A stretch of DNA of 64,000 bases from Rotaria sp. Silwood1 (lineage: Eukaryota; Rotifera; Eurotatoria; Philodinida; Philodinidae), in the NCBI GenBank assembly GCA_905250075.1, contig CAJNOP010000004.1, forward strand, positions 3,544,558 through 3,608,557, given 5' to 3'. Positions within the stretch are counted from its first letter, which is position 1, and each line of letters begins with the position of its first letter. Of the stretch, positions 1 through 12,900 are shown piece by piece. The position numbers and the translations under genes are program-made. The notes beneath the pieces were generated by a model. The model was given only the letters and a program-made list of their open reading frames with translations. It ran no database searches and had not been told where the DNA came from.

Positions 1-685
1 GTTCGTACTATAGTGGTTCACAAATACAACTGGACACGACCGGTAATATCTACACAGGCAGCTATTATTATAATTATTATATGTATCCTCCGATTGATAT
101 TATCAAATTTACACTTATATCCAACGCATGTTAGCGTATGCCACTTTTTTTTCAAATATTTTATTCACGATGTCACTGATTTCTGTGTGTGTTTCTCCGC
201 TCCTTGAAACAGAAAAGGATATTGCAGATATTAAACTCTGAAAATCTTTCTGATGTCATAATTATCTGAATGTTTTCTTCGATTGACATCTGCATATTCT
301 ATCTCACTCTACAATTTGCCTCATTTGTATTCTTCATAGTTTTCTGCACCTCATTTCATGAGAAATATTCCATGTTAGCTTACTCATAATAATTTTTATA
401 TTTGAATAAAATTTCATGGAAATGATTGCCTAAAACAGCTTTTCTGAATCAAGTAATAAAGATGAAATTTATAAAGTCTCAGATCTTGAATACGCCCCCA
501 TCATTATTGTGATAGATGTGTGAGTATGAGCAATGACGAATACAAGACCCTTACTCATAACGACCCTAACCATTACCTTAAACGTTTACTAAAATTGATT
601 CGCTCCCTCCAGGAGTAATGAAAGCAGAGAAATAAGAAGACCGTCGTCTTGATTCATGTGAATGTGCGAAATACTATTAATGGAG
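1..685. other. Intergenic, no gene seen
   Basis: AT-rich sequence with only short chance open frames. I see no conserved coding segment, RNA gene or repeat before the GT-rich tract. Confidence 0.5.
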
Positions 686-925
686 ATGTGTGTGTGCGTG
701 ATGGGTGTGGATGTGGATGTGTGTGGGGTGTGGGTGTGAGTGTGGCGTGTGGGTGGGAGTGGGGGTGGGTGTGGATGTGGATGATCTTTGCAGCTTACAC
801 TAACACCCACCCCCACACCCCGGACACCCAAACCCACACCCACCCACACCCACCCACACCCACCCACACCCACACCCATACCCACCCACACCGCACACCC
901 ACACCCCACACCATCTTCTTCGTTA
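686..925. repeat. Inverted telomere-like G-rich/C-rich tract
   Basis: From about 690 to 782 the + strand is G/T-rich, with many degenerate GTGTGGG, GGGTGTG and TGGATG units. After a spacer of about 15-20 bp of ordinary sequence it flips to C/A-rich from about 797 to 922, with units such as CCCACACCCA repeated with a period near 10. The complement of the C-rich part reads TGGGTGTGGG, close to the TGTGGG repeat known from bdelloid rotifer telomeres. G-rich followed by C-rich on one strand is the order expected of two chromosome ends joined tip to tip. A simple GT-rich microsatellite with an inverted duplication would also explain it. The open frames on both strands here are low-complexity shadows. 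Confidence 0.6.
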
Positions 926-3900
926 CTTTCTCTCACAAACTTCACCAAAATTCCTTATTCTCACCCGACTAAGCCATTATATCAATGTAAAATATCTCTT
1001 AATGGACACAACTATTGTAACATATGGATTTATTAATTATTAGTAAAAGAGCATAGAAATGATCAAGAAAAAATACAGATTGTTGAATCGAAGTGCACAA
1101 CTAACTATTATGTTTTTAGAATTCTCAAACTGCTGCTCTAAATGTGTTACAATCGTCTTATTTGTTATCTACGAATGGTACCTTTATTTACATATCATTT
1201 ATTTCTGAATAATTATACAATACAATGATATGGTAAAATATCCTCTAAACAAGCAGACGAACTAGTTTGGTTACTTAAGAAAAGAAAATATGTTACCACT
1301 AGTATAAAGAGAAAGTGAATAGCGAAGTTTAATCGATTCTTTCAGATAAAATGGCGACAAAAGCAACATAGGATAGTTGATTCAAATGAGTGAAATCTGT
1401 TTCCTTGTAACTTTTAAGAACTATAAACCATCTTTTTTTAGTTGACTCAGTCACATGTTGGAATGAGCATAACATAAACATGTCTGGTCTGCTTACAATG
1501 AATTAAAAATAGTGGTACATGAAAAAAATGTCATTTGAATAGAAAAAAAAACAAGTATGACAATCAATTTAAAAAAAGCTAAATATTATCTCATGTTTTA
1601 TTGATGAATAATCTGATATTCTGTTTCCATTGAGATTCAAAAATGATTGTCAGAGAAATGTACTTTACCACCTGAATCGGATTTGTTTTTAGAATTGAAC
1701 CATAAAGATGATGATGGCAACAGTAACAATTTAGCTAAGGTATAAAAAATCGAAATCATAAATAAATGAAACAGACATCGACGGATCGCTAACAAGAAAT
1801 CAATCAAAAACGAAGAAGCTAAATATTATGTTTCTACTTTTCATAATTATTACAATCATTTCATTTGACATTTTTTCTCGAAAAACTTGTTGAAAAACCA
1901 AACTAAAATATTAAAACATCTGGTATTATTCGTAATAATAATGAGCAAGGTGAACAAATCTTACACGATCTTATTGACAATCGATATCTTAAGACTATAA
2001 TACTAGTGTACGATCTTACGAAAACGTACTATTATCTAACTGTGTAAGGTTTAATATGTTTCTTGCTATAAGATGTTAGTGCAAATTTGACATCGCTCTG
2101 TTATAAGATTGTTATAATATTTCTTCAAAGTATGATAATCAGAATCTTGTAGGATCGATGTGATCTTACACGTTCACAATTGTATATTTCTTGTATTTCA
2201 ATAGTTTTTTTACGATTCCTTTATGCTTTTGAATAAATACTTGAGTGGTTAAACATCATCTAATTTTAATGCTATACCTATCATCGTCTGAAGTAAAACT
2301 CCTGTATCGAAATCACACTATTGATCAAATTCATTTGACCAATCGATTTAGTGCAGTCGCATGGTCAAGGGTAAGTACTAGTTCAAGTTAGTGTACAGTT
2401 TTCTGGCTTTTCCGAGTGAACGACTGGGTGAAGAGAAGAACAGATGATGGAGTAAAGTTCTGCAGTATTTTTGATGAAACTTTTTTGAGCCAAGGGTTTT
2501 TAATAACAAGTAAATATGTGTTTGTATTGCGCTTTATGTGCTTTTACTTGAGTGACTATTCAACTACTTTTTACATCATGAGACTCAGAAAATTAGAGTC
2601 CAAGCGAAAAAATTTTGTCGCCTAGCTGTTGACTAGAGCAGAAGGGGTATTAGAGCAAGAAATTTAATTTTAAAATGCATTCGAAGATTCTTTAAAAGCT
2701 TAGATGAATATCACAAGATCATATAAGCATTGTACTATATGTTTTTATCAGAAATGTTGACTTTAAGATTGACATATAAATATGGTACAAGACTATCTAA
2801 CCAATTAGCTTGACTTGAGGACTCACGAAAATTTCTTGAAGATCATTTGAAATTAGTTTGTAAAGAAACAGTCAATTGTTTAGTTGGTTAGAGTATTGAC
2901 ATGGAAATGGAAGATCTAGAATGTTTTTTTAGTTGAAATTTATTGAAAAAACAGTTTTTCGAATATCTTCTTATGGAACGTATTGCTCATCAAATAATGA
3001 TTATTTCATTTTCATTAAGATAATTAAAAGTTTAAAAACCGATTTCAACTATATTTTTTCAAATATTTTTTAATTCAAAATAAAAAATATAGATTTTATT
3101 TAGAGTGACAACTGATGAGGAACAATATAACAAAAATTGTGGGATGAACTTCATCCACTTCGAAAATATGATCAATAAAGTGCACGACATAAAAAGCTGT
3201 TTGTACACTCCCTGAAGATTCAAATGTAGAACACGATATAGCTGATGCTACTAATGGCAGGGAGATCGTTTTATTCTATGTACATCTTGTAACATGAATG
3301 TTCACCCTTATTTTACTTAATCTTTCAGAAATGCAATCAAGAACTCATATCGACGTCAAAATATAAGGAACCTTAACAGCTTACGAACATATCAGTGATA
3401 ATGGTAGCTAGAGACCTGTGGTTTTCAATATTCGAAAGAGAAATGTGAAGGAATCCTATTAATGCTCAAACCGTTTTGCTAAAGATTATTTGAGTGGTTA
3501 GTAAATGACCCCACATAAGCCGGACAATCCCATCCAATAATCTTCCATAACACTTTAATTTTGACAAGGAAATTCTATTGGAGAGTCCTTTTTCTTTCTT
3601 TCCTGTAATTTTCAAATTTGTATCTAATAACGTTCAGTTGATGGGCGATAGCCCATAAAGCATATAGGATCATTAAAGAATAATCTTTCTTTTATAAAGT
3701 CGTTCTAAAGCTTTGTTTTTGCATTAGTTTTTCACCCCGATGATTCTAGTGGTGTCATCTCTTTCGAGAAAGAAAGTTGTTTTCTATTATGTTCATCAGT
3801 GATCAAATGCAGTTCTGTTATATGATCCAATGACTAGGTATATGAGTAAAATTCAATAGGATATGTTTATAGCGTTTTTTTGAATCGCAAACTATTATTT

Positions 3901-4700
3901 CGATGAAGCATAAAAGAAAATCACAAGTCTCAAGAAAATTCATCTTCATACGAGTCGTCCATTTCTTCAGAAGAGTCGTGATTTGGTAAGGTTAGCTCTA
4001 ATTCTTTTTCCCCAAACGTATCGGCAGCCTTGAAAACTTTTTCATATTTCAAGACATGAGAGAAAAGCCTTGTTCCAAGTTTTTTCGTCGACGGCTGCTA
4101 TGTATCTAAGAATAATATCATGACGATCGTTTTAACTGAATCGAGTGTTGTTGTCGCGAATATATGATAACATATTTGCGCATCTTAACTCACTTCGGTT
4201 AAGTATACAATGATCTATAGGTTGGCTCACTATTTCAATATGAAATCTAGTAGCCATATGTATAGTCTAAAACAGATGTCTTCTTGCTTTCAAAAGAATG
4301 TCAGAGGATTCTTACAAGATATTTCTTTCGAGGACCATTGGTAAATATTAATTCCAACATTCCGGCTTTTGTAAGAATTTCATTTAGCAAAACATGATGA
4401 CTTTAAAGCGATTCTTCAATCGTAGATTTTCTCCAAACTCTTTTTGGTGCTTTTGATTCTTCTATTTGGGCGTTGTACCATGTAACATAGTGCAAAACTA
4501 GACAGATATGATGGTTATTACATGTTTTACAAAATAAAAGTTTATTCTGCGAAAACTTGCCGATTTTTTACCATATTCGCAACGAAGAATCAAACACATT
4601 CTTTCACTACATTCAATAAAATGATTATTTCTCAGGTAATGATCAGCACCACATATAAATACTTCCCGTATAGGAATTGGAAAGCTTCTCAGATTCATAA
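926..4700. other. Gene-poor intergenic region
   Basis: About 3.8 kb without a supportable gene. On the minus strand between about 4730 and 3960 there are short, repeatedly broken frames that could be an old protein remnant, but I recognise no family. Around 1950-2180 the words ATCTTACACGATC and related forms recur in both orientations, perhaps a worn repeat. Otherwise only A/T tracts are visible. Confidence 0.4.
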
Positions 4701-4714
4701 GAACATTTATAGCG

Positions 4715-4885
4715 AATAGTTTAAATCTCATTTCAATTGATTTAAATCCTATTTATATCAATTCAAATTCATTTAAATGCAATTTAAACTAATTAAATCT
4801 AATTTAAATCAACTAAAATTGAATTAAATTCTAATCTAAAATAATTCAAGCCTCATTTAAAATAAATCTGAATAAATATAATCTC
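4715..4885. repeat. Degenerate ATTTAAAT-rich tandem repeat
   Basis: The words ATTTAAAT, AATTTAAA and CAATTTAAA recur every 10-20 bases over about 170 bp, with interspersed C residues at similar spacing. This looks like a decayed AT-rich minisatellite. It has no coding potential. Confidence 0.55.
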
Positions 4886-5441
4886 AGAAGCCGAAACACA
4901 TGTAAGCCCATAATATCTGACCAAAGTAGACATTTTTCGTTTATAATCCGAGCTACCATTTGTGCATTAGAAGTATCACTCTTCCTTTTGGGAGAGTTTC
5001 TACGTGTTTTTGGCAATTTTCGACTGAAGATGCGGTTGAAAACACACGAGAAAAGAAAAAAAGGGATCGTTTTCGTACATAATCGTGAGCAGAGATAATG
5101 AATAGAACTTGGACATTAATTTTTTGTGCGTTTATAAGCGCTTTCTACAATGCATGCCTGCATGGGTGATAATGGAATGATTATTTTGTATAATTGAAAA
5201 TTCATCGTAACAAACTGTCGTTGTTTCTTCATCGTGATTATTGGAAGATGGTTAGAGTATGATTCTAGAACCATTGTGAACGAAGACCTCCTTTCTTTGT
5301 GCGCATATGTAAAGCAAAACTAAGAATCCCCTTTAAAAAAACAAAATAAAAATACTCGCTTACCCAATCAAGTTACTGCACAGAGGTTTATGTTGTTGCA
5401 TAACAATCAGTCCATGGTTCGAATGAAGACAGACTATTCAG

Positions 5442-6017
5442 GGTGAATTCATGGGTACTCAAGCACTTTTTCGAAAAAGGTTTTTTTATCGAACGTTTTG
5501 TGTTAGTTCGATGAAAGGTGGACAGAAAATAAGTGTTGCCGAAAAAAATTGTGACTTCTATCTTATTCTAACCAAAGACGAGAATCACTAGACTAGCATA
5601 ATCTCCAAAAGATTCTTTTCTTAATGTATTGTGATCGAAATACAACACTTTTTAAGAACCATGACTTTTGTTTCATTTTGACCAAAAACACTTTTTTTAC
5701 AGGAAAAGCGTACTAGTAGTATTCTATAGAAGCCTTCTATCTTGGCCATAATACATTGAGAAAAAAAACAATCCTTTGAAGGTTGTGCTAGTCTAGTGGT
5801 TTTTCATCTTTGAGAAAAACATGAATCTCAAATATTGCAATAATGTATATGACATCTCTCAGATGCTCCTACAAAACGAAATAAAGCTACAGTATTTTAG
5901 ATAAAGACACATTTTTTTCGGTCAGAGCTATTTTCTGTTCACCTTTCATCGAACCAGTACATAAATTTCGATAAAAAAACCTTTTCGAAAAAGGGGAGAG
6001 GTGCACATGAATTCACC
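5442..6017. mobile_element. Long-hairpin MITE (foldback element)
   Basis: The element starts GGTGAATTCATG and ends with the exact reverse complement, CATGAATTCACC. The inverted arms continue inward: the left arm has TTTTTCGAAAAAGGTTTTTT, then TTCGATGAAAGGTG; the right arm has CACCTTTCATCGAA, then AAAAAACCTTTTCGAAAAA. Further in, CACTAGACTAGCATAATC on the left pairs with GGTTGTGCTAGTCTAGTG on the right, and both arms carry an AATGTATT/AATACATT block. The arms are therefore roughly 250 bp each around a centre near 5700. I see no open reading frame of a transposase, so it is non-autonomous. The target duplication is unclear; TTCA occurs close to both ends. Confidence 0.8.
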
Positions 6018-6830
6018 TTTCATTAAATCTTATCTGAAAAGATATATATATACATATACCAATCGCATTTATCAATAAAAGTGAAAACACGCATCTAATG
6101 TAAGATCCGATACAATAGCTGTCGAATTTCATCTGAGATGCGGCAAAACCTACCGTGCAACACCAATAGAAACAGCTATTTATTGACTCTACGATACGAT
6201 AATGCTGTCTCAAAACTAGAAGTCGCCGAGCAGACTCATCCGATTTTTTTCTCTTGCCTTTCTAAATCATCCAATCACGTATAAACATACGGCGGATAAT
6301 TGATGAGACAAGTATCGAATCATTATCACTTTCTTTCGATACGAAAAATAGGACAAGGCACCGCTTCATGGCATGAATGCCTCTGTTATGATCCGAGCTA
6401 ACACACAAAATTATACATTGTCTTTATGATGTGCCTTTCTGTTTCTCTTTTTTTTGCATTCGCTCTATCTATCTCATATATGATTTATGTGTTTGTTTTG
6501 TATGCATGTATGCGTGTATGTATTCTGAACTGAAAAATAAAGAAAGTGTGAATCATCTTTAACAAGTAGGAACTTTGGTATAAAACACGCGCACATACTT
6601 TGATTTTTGGACCTTGAATATTGCATTTAGATTAACACATGTACTACACTTGAACTAATTGACTTATATTTTACTGATCCTCAATTTTCACCTAAACGTC
6701 GAAAACTAACATAGATTATGCCATAACCATAATCAAAATCAACATTTTTTTCATCTACATTAGCAAAACAAGAATTATCTTTATTTGCAGCATTATTTTA
6801 TTTATTTACTCAAAATAATCCTTCCACAGT
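6018..6830. other. Intergenic, AT-rich
   Basis: No supportable gene. The last 100 bases include an open stretch (about 6760-6830) that could belong to the decayed coding remnant that follows. Confidence 0.4.
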
Positions 6831-7265
6831 TTCGAAACTGATGATATCTCACAACTAGAAGAAACTCATCGTACGCCGTTGCAATAGGAAAATAAGCTTC
6901 TATCAAAAATTTCTGTTTTTACATTGCCATATGAATCTAATGTTGATGAAAATTTATCTCAAGCTGAAGATATTTTTAATAACTCAAAATATCGTTATTA
7001 TATTCGACTTATTAAGATAGGTGCAAAATTAGATGATGCATTACAATCATGAGTTACAGATTTTAAACAAACATGAAACTTTTACATAGAATGTCTTTAA
7101 AAATGAATTATCAAATAATTTACAATCATCATCTTTATTCACCAAATTCATTATTAATGATAAAATACCTGAATTTCATGCACATCATCAAATTAATACT
7201 GATGATAAACCATCGTTATGAGATTTACTTCGACATTATATGATACCGTTTTCTGGTAATGGAAA
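6831..7265 (+). pseudogene. Decayed coding remnant, family not recognised
   Basis: After a plausible 3' splice site (TTCCACAG at 6823-6830), one frame reads as protein-like sequence for about 65 codons with a single stop: DDISQLEETHRTPLQ, then YESNVDENLSQAEDIFNNSK, then IRLIKIGAKLDDALQS. It then meets several stops. After frame shifts it reads again as protein-like near 7200-7260 (KPSL-stop-DLLRHYMIPFSGNGNAH). Three of the stops are TGA inside otherwise protein-like sequence. I do not recognise the family. It may be an old gene copy or part of a mobile element, and it is clearly not functional. Confidence 0.45.
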
Positions 7266-7491
7266 TGCTCACCAATAGCTTACATAAATTCATTGAAAGT
7301 ATTCTGAATTATATTTATCTTTTCGCAATAAACTTGGAATTCTTCCGTATTAGAATAGTCACTTTATCGTGATGTTTCTGTGCAACAAAAAACATGTATC
7401 TTCATCGATACATTCCTGTATTGTTATTGTCACACACTATGCCCTTACATATTGCTCTCTCTTTCATTATTTCATTATTTCCTTTCTCTTT

Positions 7492-9923
7492 ATTGTTGTT
7501 GAACTGATTTCATTTTTTCATCGATTTCATCTATTAATGTGACGACTAGATATATGATCTTGGTGGAAACCGTAGAAAATGTAAACGGTGTAGAAGGGAA
7601 AGATCGAAACCAAGATTCGTAACGGACAATGTCGAAATAGGCTTTTAGTTAGCATATTACGACTTTCTCTATTAAGTGGTTGAACAAGAGTGCTTGAATA
7701 TTTTTCATCGTCAAGTCTGCAATATTTGCATTTAACCCTTAAAAGCCGAATGTCCCTTCCAAGGGACATTTGAATAACTGCAATAAAAACCTTAATAAGA
7801 CCTTGTATAAAGAAACCAATATTTTTCTGGACTAAGAGGATCTTGGAGGCCATACCAAGATCAAAATATAATTTTCAAGTGACTGTCAGATGGAACAATA
7901 GATCTCTTACGGTTGATGATTTTTTTAATGTCACTTTTTTTTCTTAAATTTTTGTTTAATCATAAATGCAACCTGTAGCCTTGTTTATTTTACGGAATAT
8001 CCTTAAATATAGCATCAAGGTATCTCTTGAAACCATTCCGTAAGTTTTTAACCGATCTACTGGCAAATTATGCCATCCCAAAGAAAATGTTCCTTGGATG
8101 AGATATTCAGCCTCATAGAAAAATCGAAACAAAGGAATTTTAATTTAAAATTTTGCTCATACGTAGCTCTAATGATATTTAGAGTGCCCTGAAATTTTCA
8201 GCAACAACGGTTGTTTCCTTCTCGAGATACAGAATGTTGCAAAAAAAGTCTGTTTTGGGTAGGTTTTTGCAAAATCTGACCCGGTATTTTTGGGCATCAA
8301 ATATCTCAACAAGAAACCATCCGTTTTGCGTGAAAATTTCAGGGTGAGTTGAGGACTATGAAACCTACTTATGTGCAAAATTTCAGATCGAAATAACTAT
8401 CTTTCGATTTTTTACAAGGCCGGATATGTTCCCTAAAGGGCATTGCGTATCTCTGGCAGAAGAGCAAGGTAGTTCTTCTTAGCTATAGTATGAGTATACT
8501 GAGGGTCCATAATCTCTATTTTTGTGACTAGCTTCCTCCTGTTGTAAGAAAAAATCCCTTCGGCCGTAAAGGGTTAAAATACTAGTTAATATTACAGCAG
8601 TAGAATTAATTTTGTTCTGTACTACTTTGATGACTTTTATATGATTACATTTTGATTTATTTTTGTTATCATTTCAGGATTATATTGAATTTTTTTATCC
8701 AGAACACTTTCTATTTATTGAGCGTATGCTAACAATATCTGTTCAATACTTGCACTTATAACTTTGCAAATTTTATTTCGAATGCTTGCTGAATTAGTAC
8801 TTTGTTTCGATTGATATTTTGTTGTTCGTTTAGTTGTTGACGTGTTTGTTAAACTTGAGAATATGAGAAATATTAGGAATTATGTACTGGCAGACAATAT
8901 GCAGATTGTATGAAACATGTACAGAGTTTTCTAAAGCATGAATGGCGTTGCATCTAAAACTTATACGAATATTTGTGCATTAAGATATGCATGATGATCG
9001 CGATGGTGACATTTATAACAAATCAGTGCTTGTACAAAAGCAAAGTATGATATAAATTTATGTATACTATGACTTAGTGATACATATCCTTCTCCTAACA
9101 GTTGTTGAACTGAATTTGATGTGTTAAAACCTGCACTTATCATTTGCGTTGGAATTTCATGTTTGGAAATGATTCTTATTGCTTTTCTAAAATATGGATA
9201 TTGCTTTGTTAATTTATTGTTAATTTCGGTGCCTGATATCACAGTCTTTGAAGATACGATAAAATATAAGTGAACCTTTCAATGGTAATATTTAAGGTTG
9301 TTTTATATTTATTTGAATATTATCAATTGTTTGTGGTCATTGCATGTCCTTTCATTAGATTATTGAATGATTGTTGGTCTATCACAACTACAAGAAATTC
9401 ATCATGACCTTGGCGACTTGCTATGTTGAATTTTAGTATTTCATTATTTTTTTTCCTATTGATGTGCAATCCTTTGAATTATATCTACTTGAACCGAGGT
9501 TGGTTTAGATGAGAAATGTACTATAAACGGATTGTAGTTTTGAGTTTCCTGCCTTCATATAAAATAAGTATCATTTACTATTAAACTATGTATTCCTTGT
9601 GTAAACACATTTTTTGATAGTAATTTTTTGCCTGATTTCTTATTGATGGTTAAATCTATGTCATTTTTATATGATATTTGTTTGAAAATGTGTTCTATAC
9701 TTTTCTTAAATTATCGCGTTCTAGTTGGCTAATTTTCATCCCTATTAGTATGCTTCAACGATTTCAGTTATGTAGATTCTTCGTTTTTATGTTTTTTTGG
9801 TTTTAGCAATTCATCTTCATCTATTTCTTCGTTTTCAGATGCTTCAAAATTTTTTTCATGTATGTTCGTTAATTGTAAACTTCTTGTAGTCGGAAGTTTC
9901 TGTTTGTTTCCAGTTTCTCTCAT
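7492..9923 (-). pseudogene. LINE-type ORF1 (gag-like) remnant, split by a MITE
   Basis: On the minus strand an ATG at 9923 opens MRETGNKQKLPTT and continues through an acidic/basic segment (EASENEEIDEDELLKPKK). There are then scattered stops. A cleaner stretch at 9242-8961 contains IRIISKHEI, then VSLSHSIHKF, then LICYKCHHRDHHAYLNA. That last motif is a CX2CX4HX4C zinc knuckle whose final Cys is replaced by Asn, the layout of ORF1 proteins of non-LTR retrotransposons. ORF1-like sequence continues (SIEQILLAYAQ) to about 8640. It appears to resume beyond the piggyBac-like insertion, at about 7640-7492, ending in IDEIDEKMKSVQQQ and a stop. No reverse transcriptase was found nearby. The family assignment rests on the knuckle and general layout only. 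Confidence 0.6.
7732..8577. mobile_element. piggyBac-like non-autonomous element with TTAA duplication
   Basis: TTAA occurs at 7732-7735 and again at 8574-8577. Inside these, the left end reads CCCTTAAAAGCCGAATG and the right end, reverse-complemented, CCCTTTACGGCCGAAGG. This is an imperfect inverted repeat of about 16 bp beginning with CCC, typical of the piggyBac superfamily. A small palindrome (TGTCCCTTCCAAGGGACA) lies just inside the left end, and TTCCCTAAAGGGCAT lies inside the right half. The 838-bp interior has no transposase frame. It sits inside the LINE ORF1 remnant, so it is the younger insertion of the two. Confidence 0.8.
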
Positions 9924-12900
9924 GTTTTTGCCGTGCAAAAACACGTAACTTGTAATTTGAAAAATTAAGATATTAGAAAAAAAGCAGCCGAAGAATTAGC
10001 GTGCAAAAGAAAAAAGTGAAATCATTTGCCATTTCTCAAGTATCTACATAAATCACTTTCGTGTGCATCTTTTCTCATTACTATAATGAACGCTTTATTA
10101 TTAACATGCAATGCAAACAAGGTTATTTGATATTTTAACAGACTACTTTATTGTTCCTAAGTTTGCATAGCTTATTCGGCGAAACTTTTGCCTACCAAAA
10201 TCACTATCAATTTCTGCTTGTTTTTTTTTGTACTTACTTCTATGAATAATTTCTTTTGGCATTAATTCTATTTTATTATAACTATTTTATAAATATCACT
10301 GATTCTTGTGAAGAATTCGACGATAAACTAGAAGTATAAATCAGAGTATAGCATGTTTATACTAGTTATAAGAATAAAGCATAAGAGCCTTGCTAGATTA
10401 TCCAAGAAATTGATCCTAGAACTATATAATGAAAAGAATCAGATTTGAATGGCGCGATTTTTTCCGATTAGAGAAATCTTGTCTCGCCAGACAAGATTCA
10501 ATGAATCGAATTCTTTTCTGACCGACTTGATCATATCAATCAGACCAGAATCTCACATTTAACATATAGAAAAAGAATTTCGACAAATATTTCTACATAA
10601 AAAGAATCCGTAAACAACAAAGACAAGAGGATTGACTTGCATTTAGTATATACTAAAAAAAATTTATCTTCAGAAAGCAAATAGTTTCATCTAATTTGTC
10701 TTGTAAACATTAATCTACCAATTTATCTTCATGTGCATGTGCTTTCGGTTACGTGATTACATAAAACTGTATTATAGCATGGATCAGTTATAAACAAATG
10801 TCAATATCTTATTTCTCTTTTATTCTTTCCTCATGTCTATCCCTAAGTATACATTATCGATATTACAGATGTGCAAGATGTCATAAAAGTTTTATAAAAT
10901 CAAACAGATTTCAGAACTATTCAATAATGAAAAGGATGTCTATGACTAAGTTTTGACGTTTTCTTAAATTTTTGGAATCGACAATATGTGGCTTATCGTA
11001 TGACTAAACTTTCTTGGGTTCTACGATTACACGCTGTTTGGTAATCTGTTACTCATGCACAATCTGGTTATGTTTCAATATTATTTAGTTGTTTTTTTTT
11101 CTTGTGAAAACCTTTTAAAATTTTTGAGCTATTTGACATAACAAGATTTTATTGAATTCTATGTAATGTCATAACAAAACAAACATTACATTTAATTTGG
11201 ACACTAAAAAAGAAATTTTCATGTGATGATTCTAGTCCTTTTCTCAGAAATAATACTATTTTTTTCAGATAATTTTCATTCTTAATACAGGCTTATGACT
11301 AGTAAATGTAAAAAACATTTATATGTATGTAAAATTCCATATTTAAATATGAATACTTAGTGCAGAAACATAATTTTCGTATCAAATCAATAGAACTATC
11401 TATGACTTTTTTTTTATTTTAACCGTAAAGAATGCTGACAAGTATTGTAATCAACAGCATTCATTTCAGAAAAATACTTTTAATCAATGAAGCAAAAGCA
11501 TATGTATGATTATTTTATTCTTAAAATAAATCATTAATCAGATGACAAATCTTTTTGAATATAAGTAATCCGGTATTGATTATTTATACTTTTAAGTTCC
11601 AAATAAAATCATATACAATGGTTCATAAGAATCGTATGAGAACGTTTAGAGTATCTTGATAACGTTTTTTTTTCTTTTTATAATTTGCATTTACTTTGAA
11701 AAAGAGAATGAAGTGAAAGACCTTCGTATATAATTTATTTATACTCGATAAATCTCACTGAAGTATTGACGCGCTTTTATAAGTAAAATATTTTGTTTAA
11801 ATATTATATTTATGGATTATGAGGAACAACATCGCTTAAATCCTTTTTCTTTCTCAACTGACTAAATTTAATTTTAGTAGATCATCGATCTCCTTCTATA
11901 AATAATCAAAAGAAAAATAACTAACATGATAATATTAAAAATGTTTACTTGATATTTTTTATTTGACGAAAAGAAAGAAAAAGTCGGTTTTTTTTATTTC
12001 AATAATTTAACTCAAGACAGGAAATTTTATACTTCAATACGTTTAACAGGAGGTAGTGTTAGAACATAAAAATATGACTTTCAAAACTTCTTGCTGCAAA
12101 ACCTTACAAATATGTTATTAAACATCATATTCTTCACACGTTATATTCGCTAATCAAATCTATTGTGTGTTTACTCAACAGCATAACTTATAAATTTTTT
12201 TTGCACGAATAGTTACATGCTTATATTTTCAGTTCGATTTTTCAGTGTTATCGTAAGAATCTCGTAGCAAAACAATCATCTACATATCTCTTGTTTTTCT
12301 TTAAATACAATTGATAGAATATTCTAAGAATCTGAATACAAAAGAACATTTAAATAATGTCAAATAGTATTTCATTCAACTAGACTAGTCATTGATTACA
12401 TGGTACAAAAATAAAATCCTATTCTAGTGTACATGTCAATTAAAAGTAAATGATTTATACTTCTAAAAAAATATTGCACCTAGATATCTTAATAAGAAAA
12501 GCAATAGATACCACTTTCGAAACAAATATGTAAATCAGCGAGATAAAATATTCAGGAAAAATACTATTCTCAAAAATAAAATCTTTATATCATTCATTTG
12601 CAAAATAAACTCAATACCTTTATACAATAAAATTTCATAATAAATGTCATACGACTAAATAAAAGTTATTCTTATTCATTTCAGGTATCTTTCAAAAACT
12701 TTTCTTAATATTATTCTAAATTTAAACGGCTTCAGACCAATAAGTAACTGTACTTTTTTCCCCCCCGGAATCACATTAAAACTCTTTGAATAAATTTTAA
12801 ATAAATCATCTCTAAGTTTTCTTTTTAAACAATGTTCATAAACATAAAATATCGGCTTCTTTTTCCACATAGTGTAGTATATATTATAAAAAGGGAAGAA

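Noticed and set aside
589-972. Opposing open frames of more than 100 codons across the GT/CA tract
   Set aside because: They consist of VGVGVG and HTHPHP low-complexity produced by the repeat itself; no start context, splice partner or homology.
1920-2180. Repeated ATCTTACACGATC-like words in both orientations
   Set aside because: Too short and imperfect to define an element; could be chance in AT-rich DNA.
3960-4731. Possible zinc-finger or transposase remnant on the minus strand
   Set aside because: Scattered Cys/His and phrases such as SFRRINFYFVKH are suggestive, but the frame is broken repeatedly and no family pattern could be fixed.
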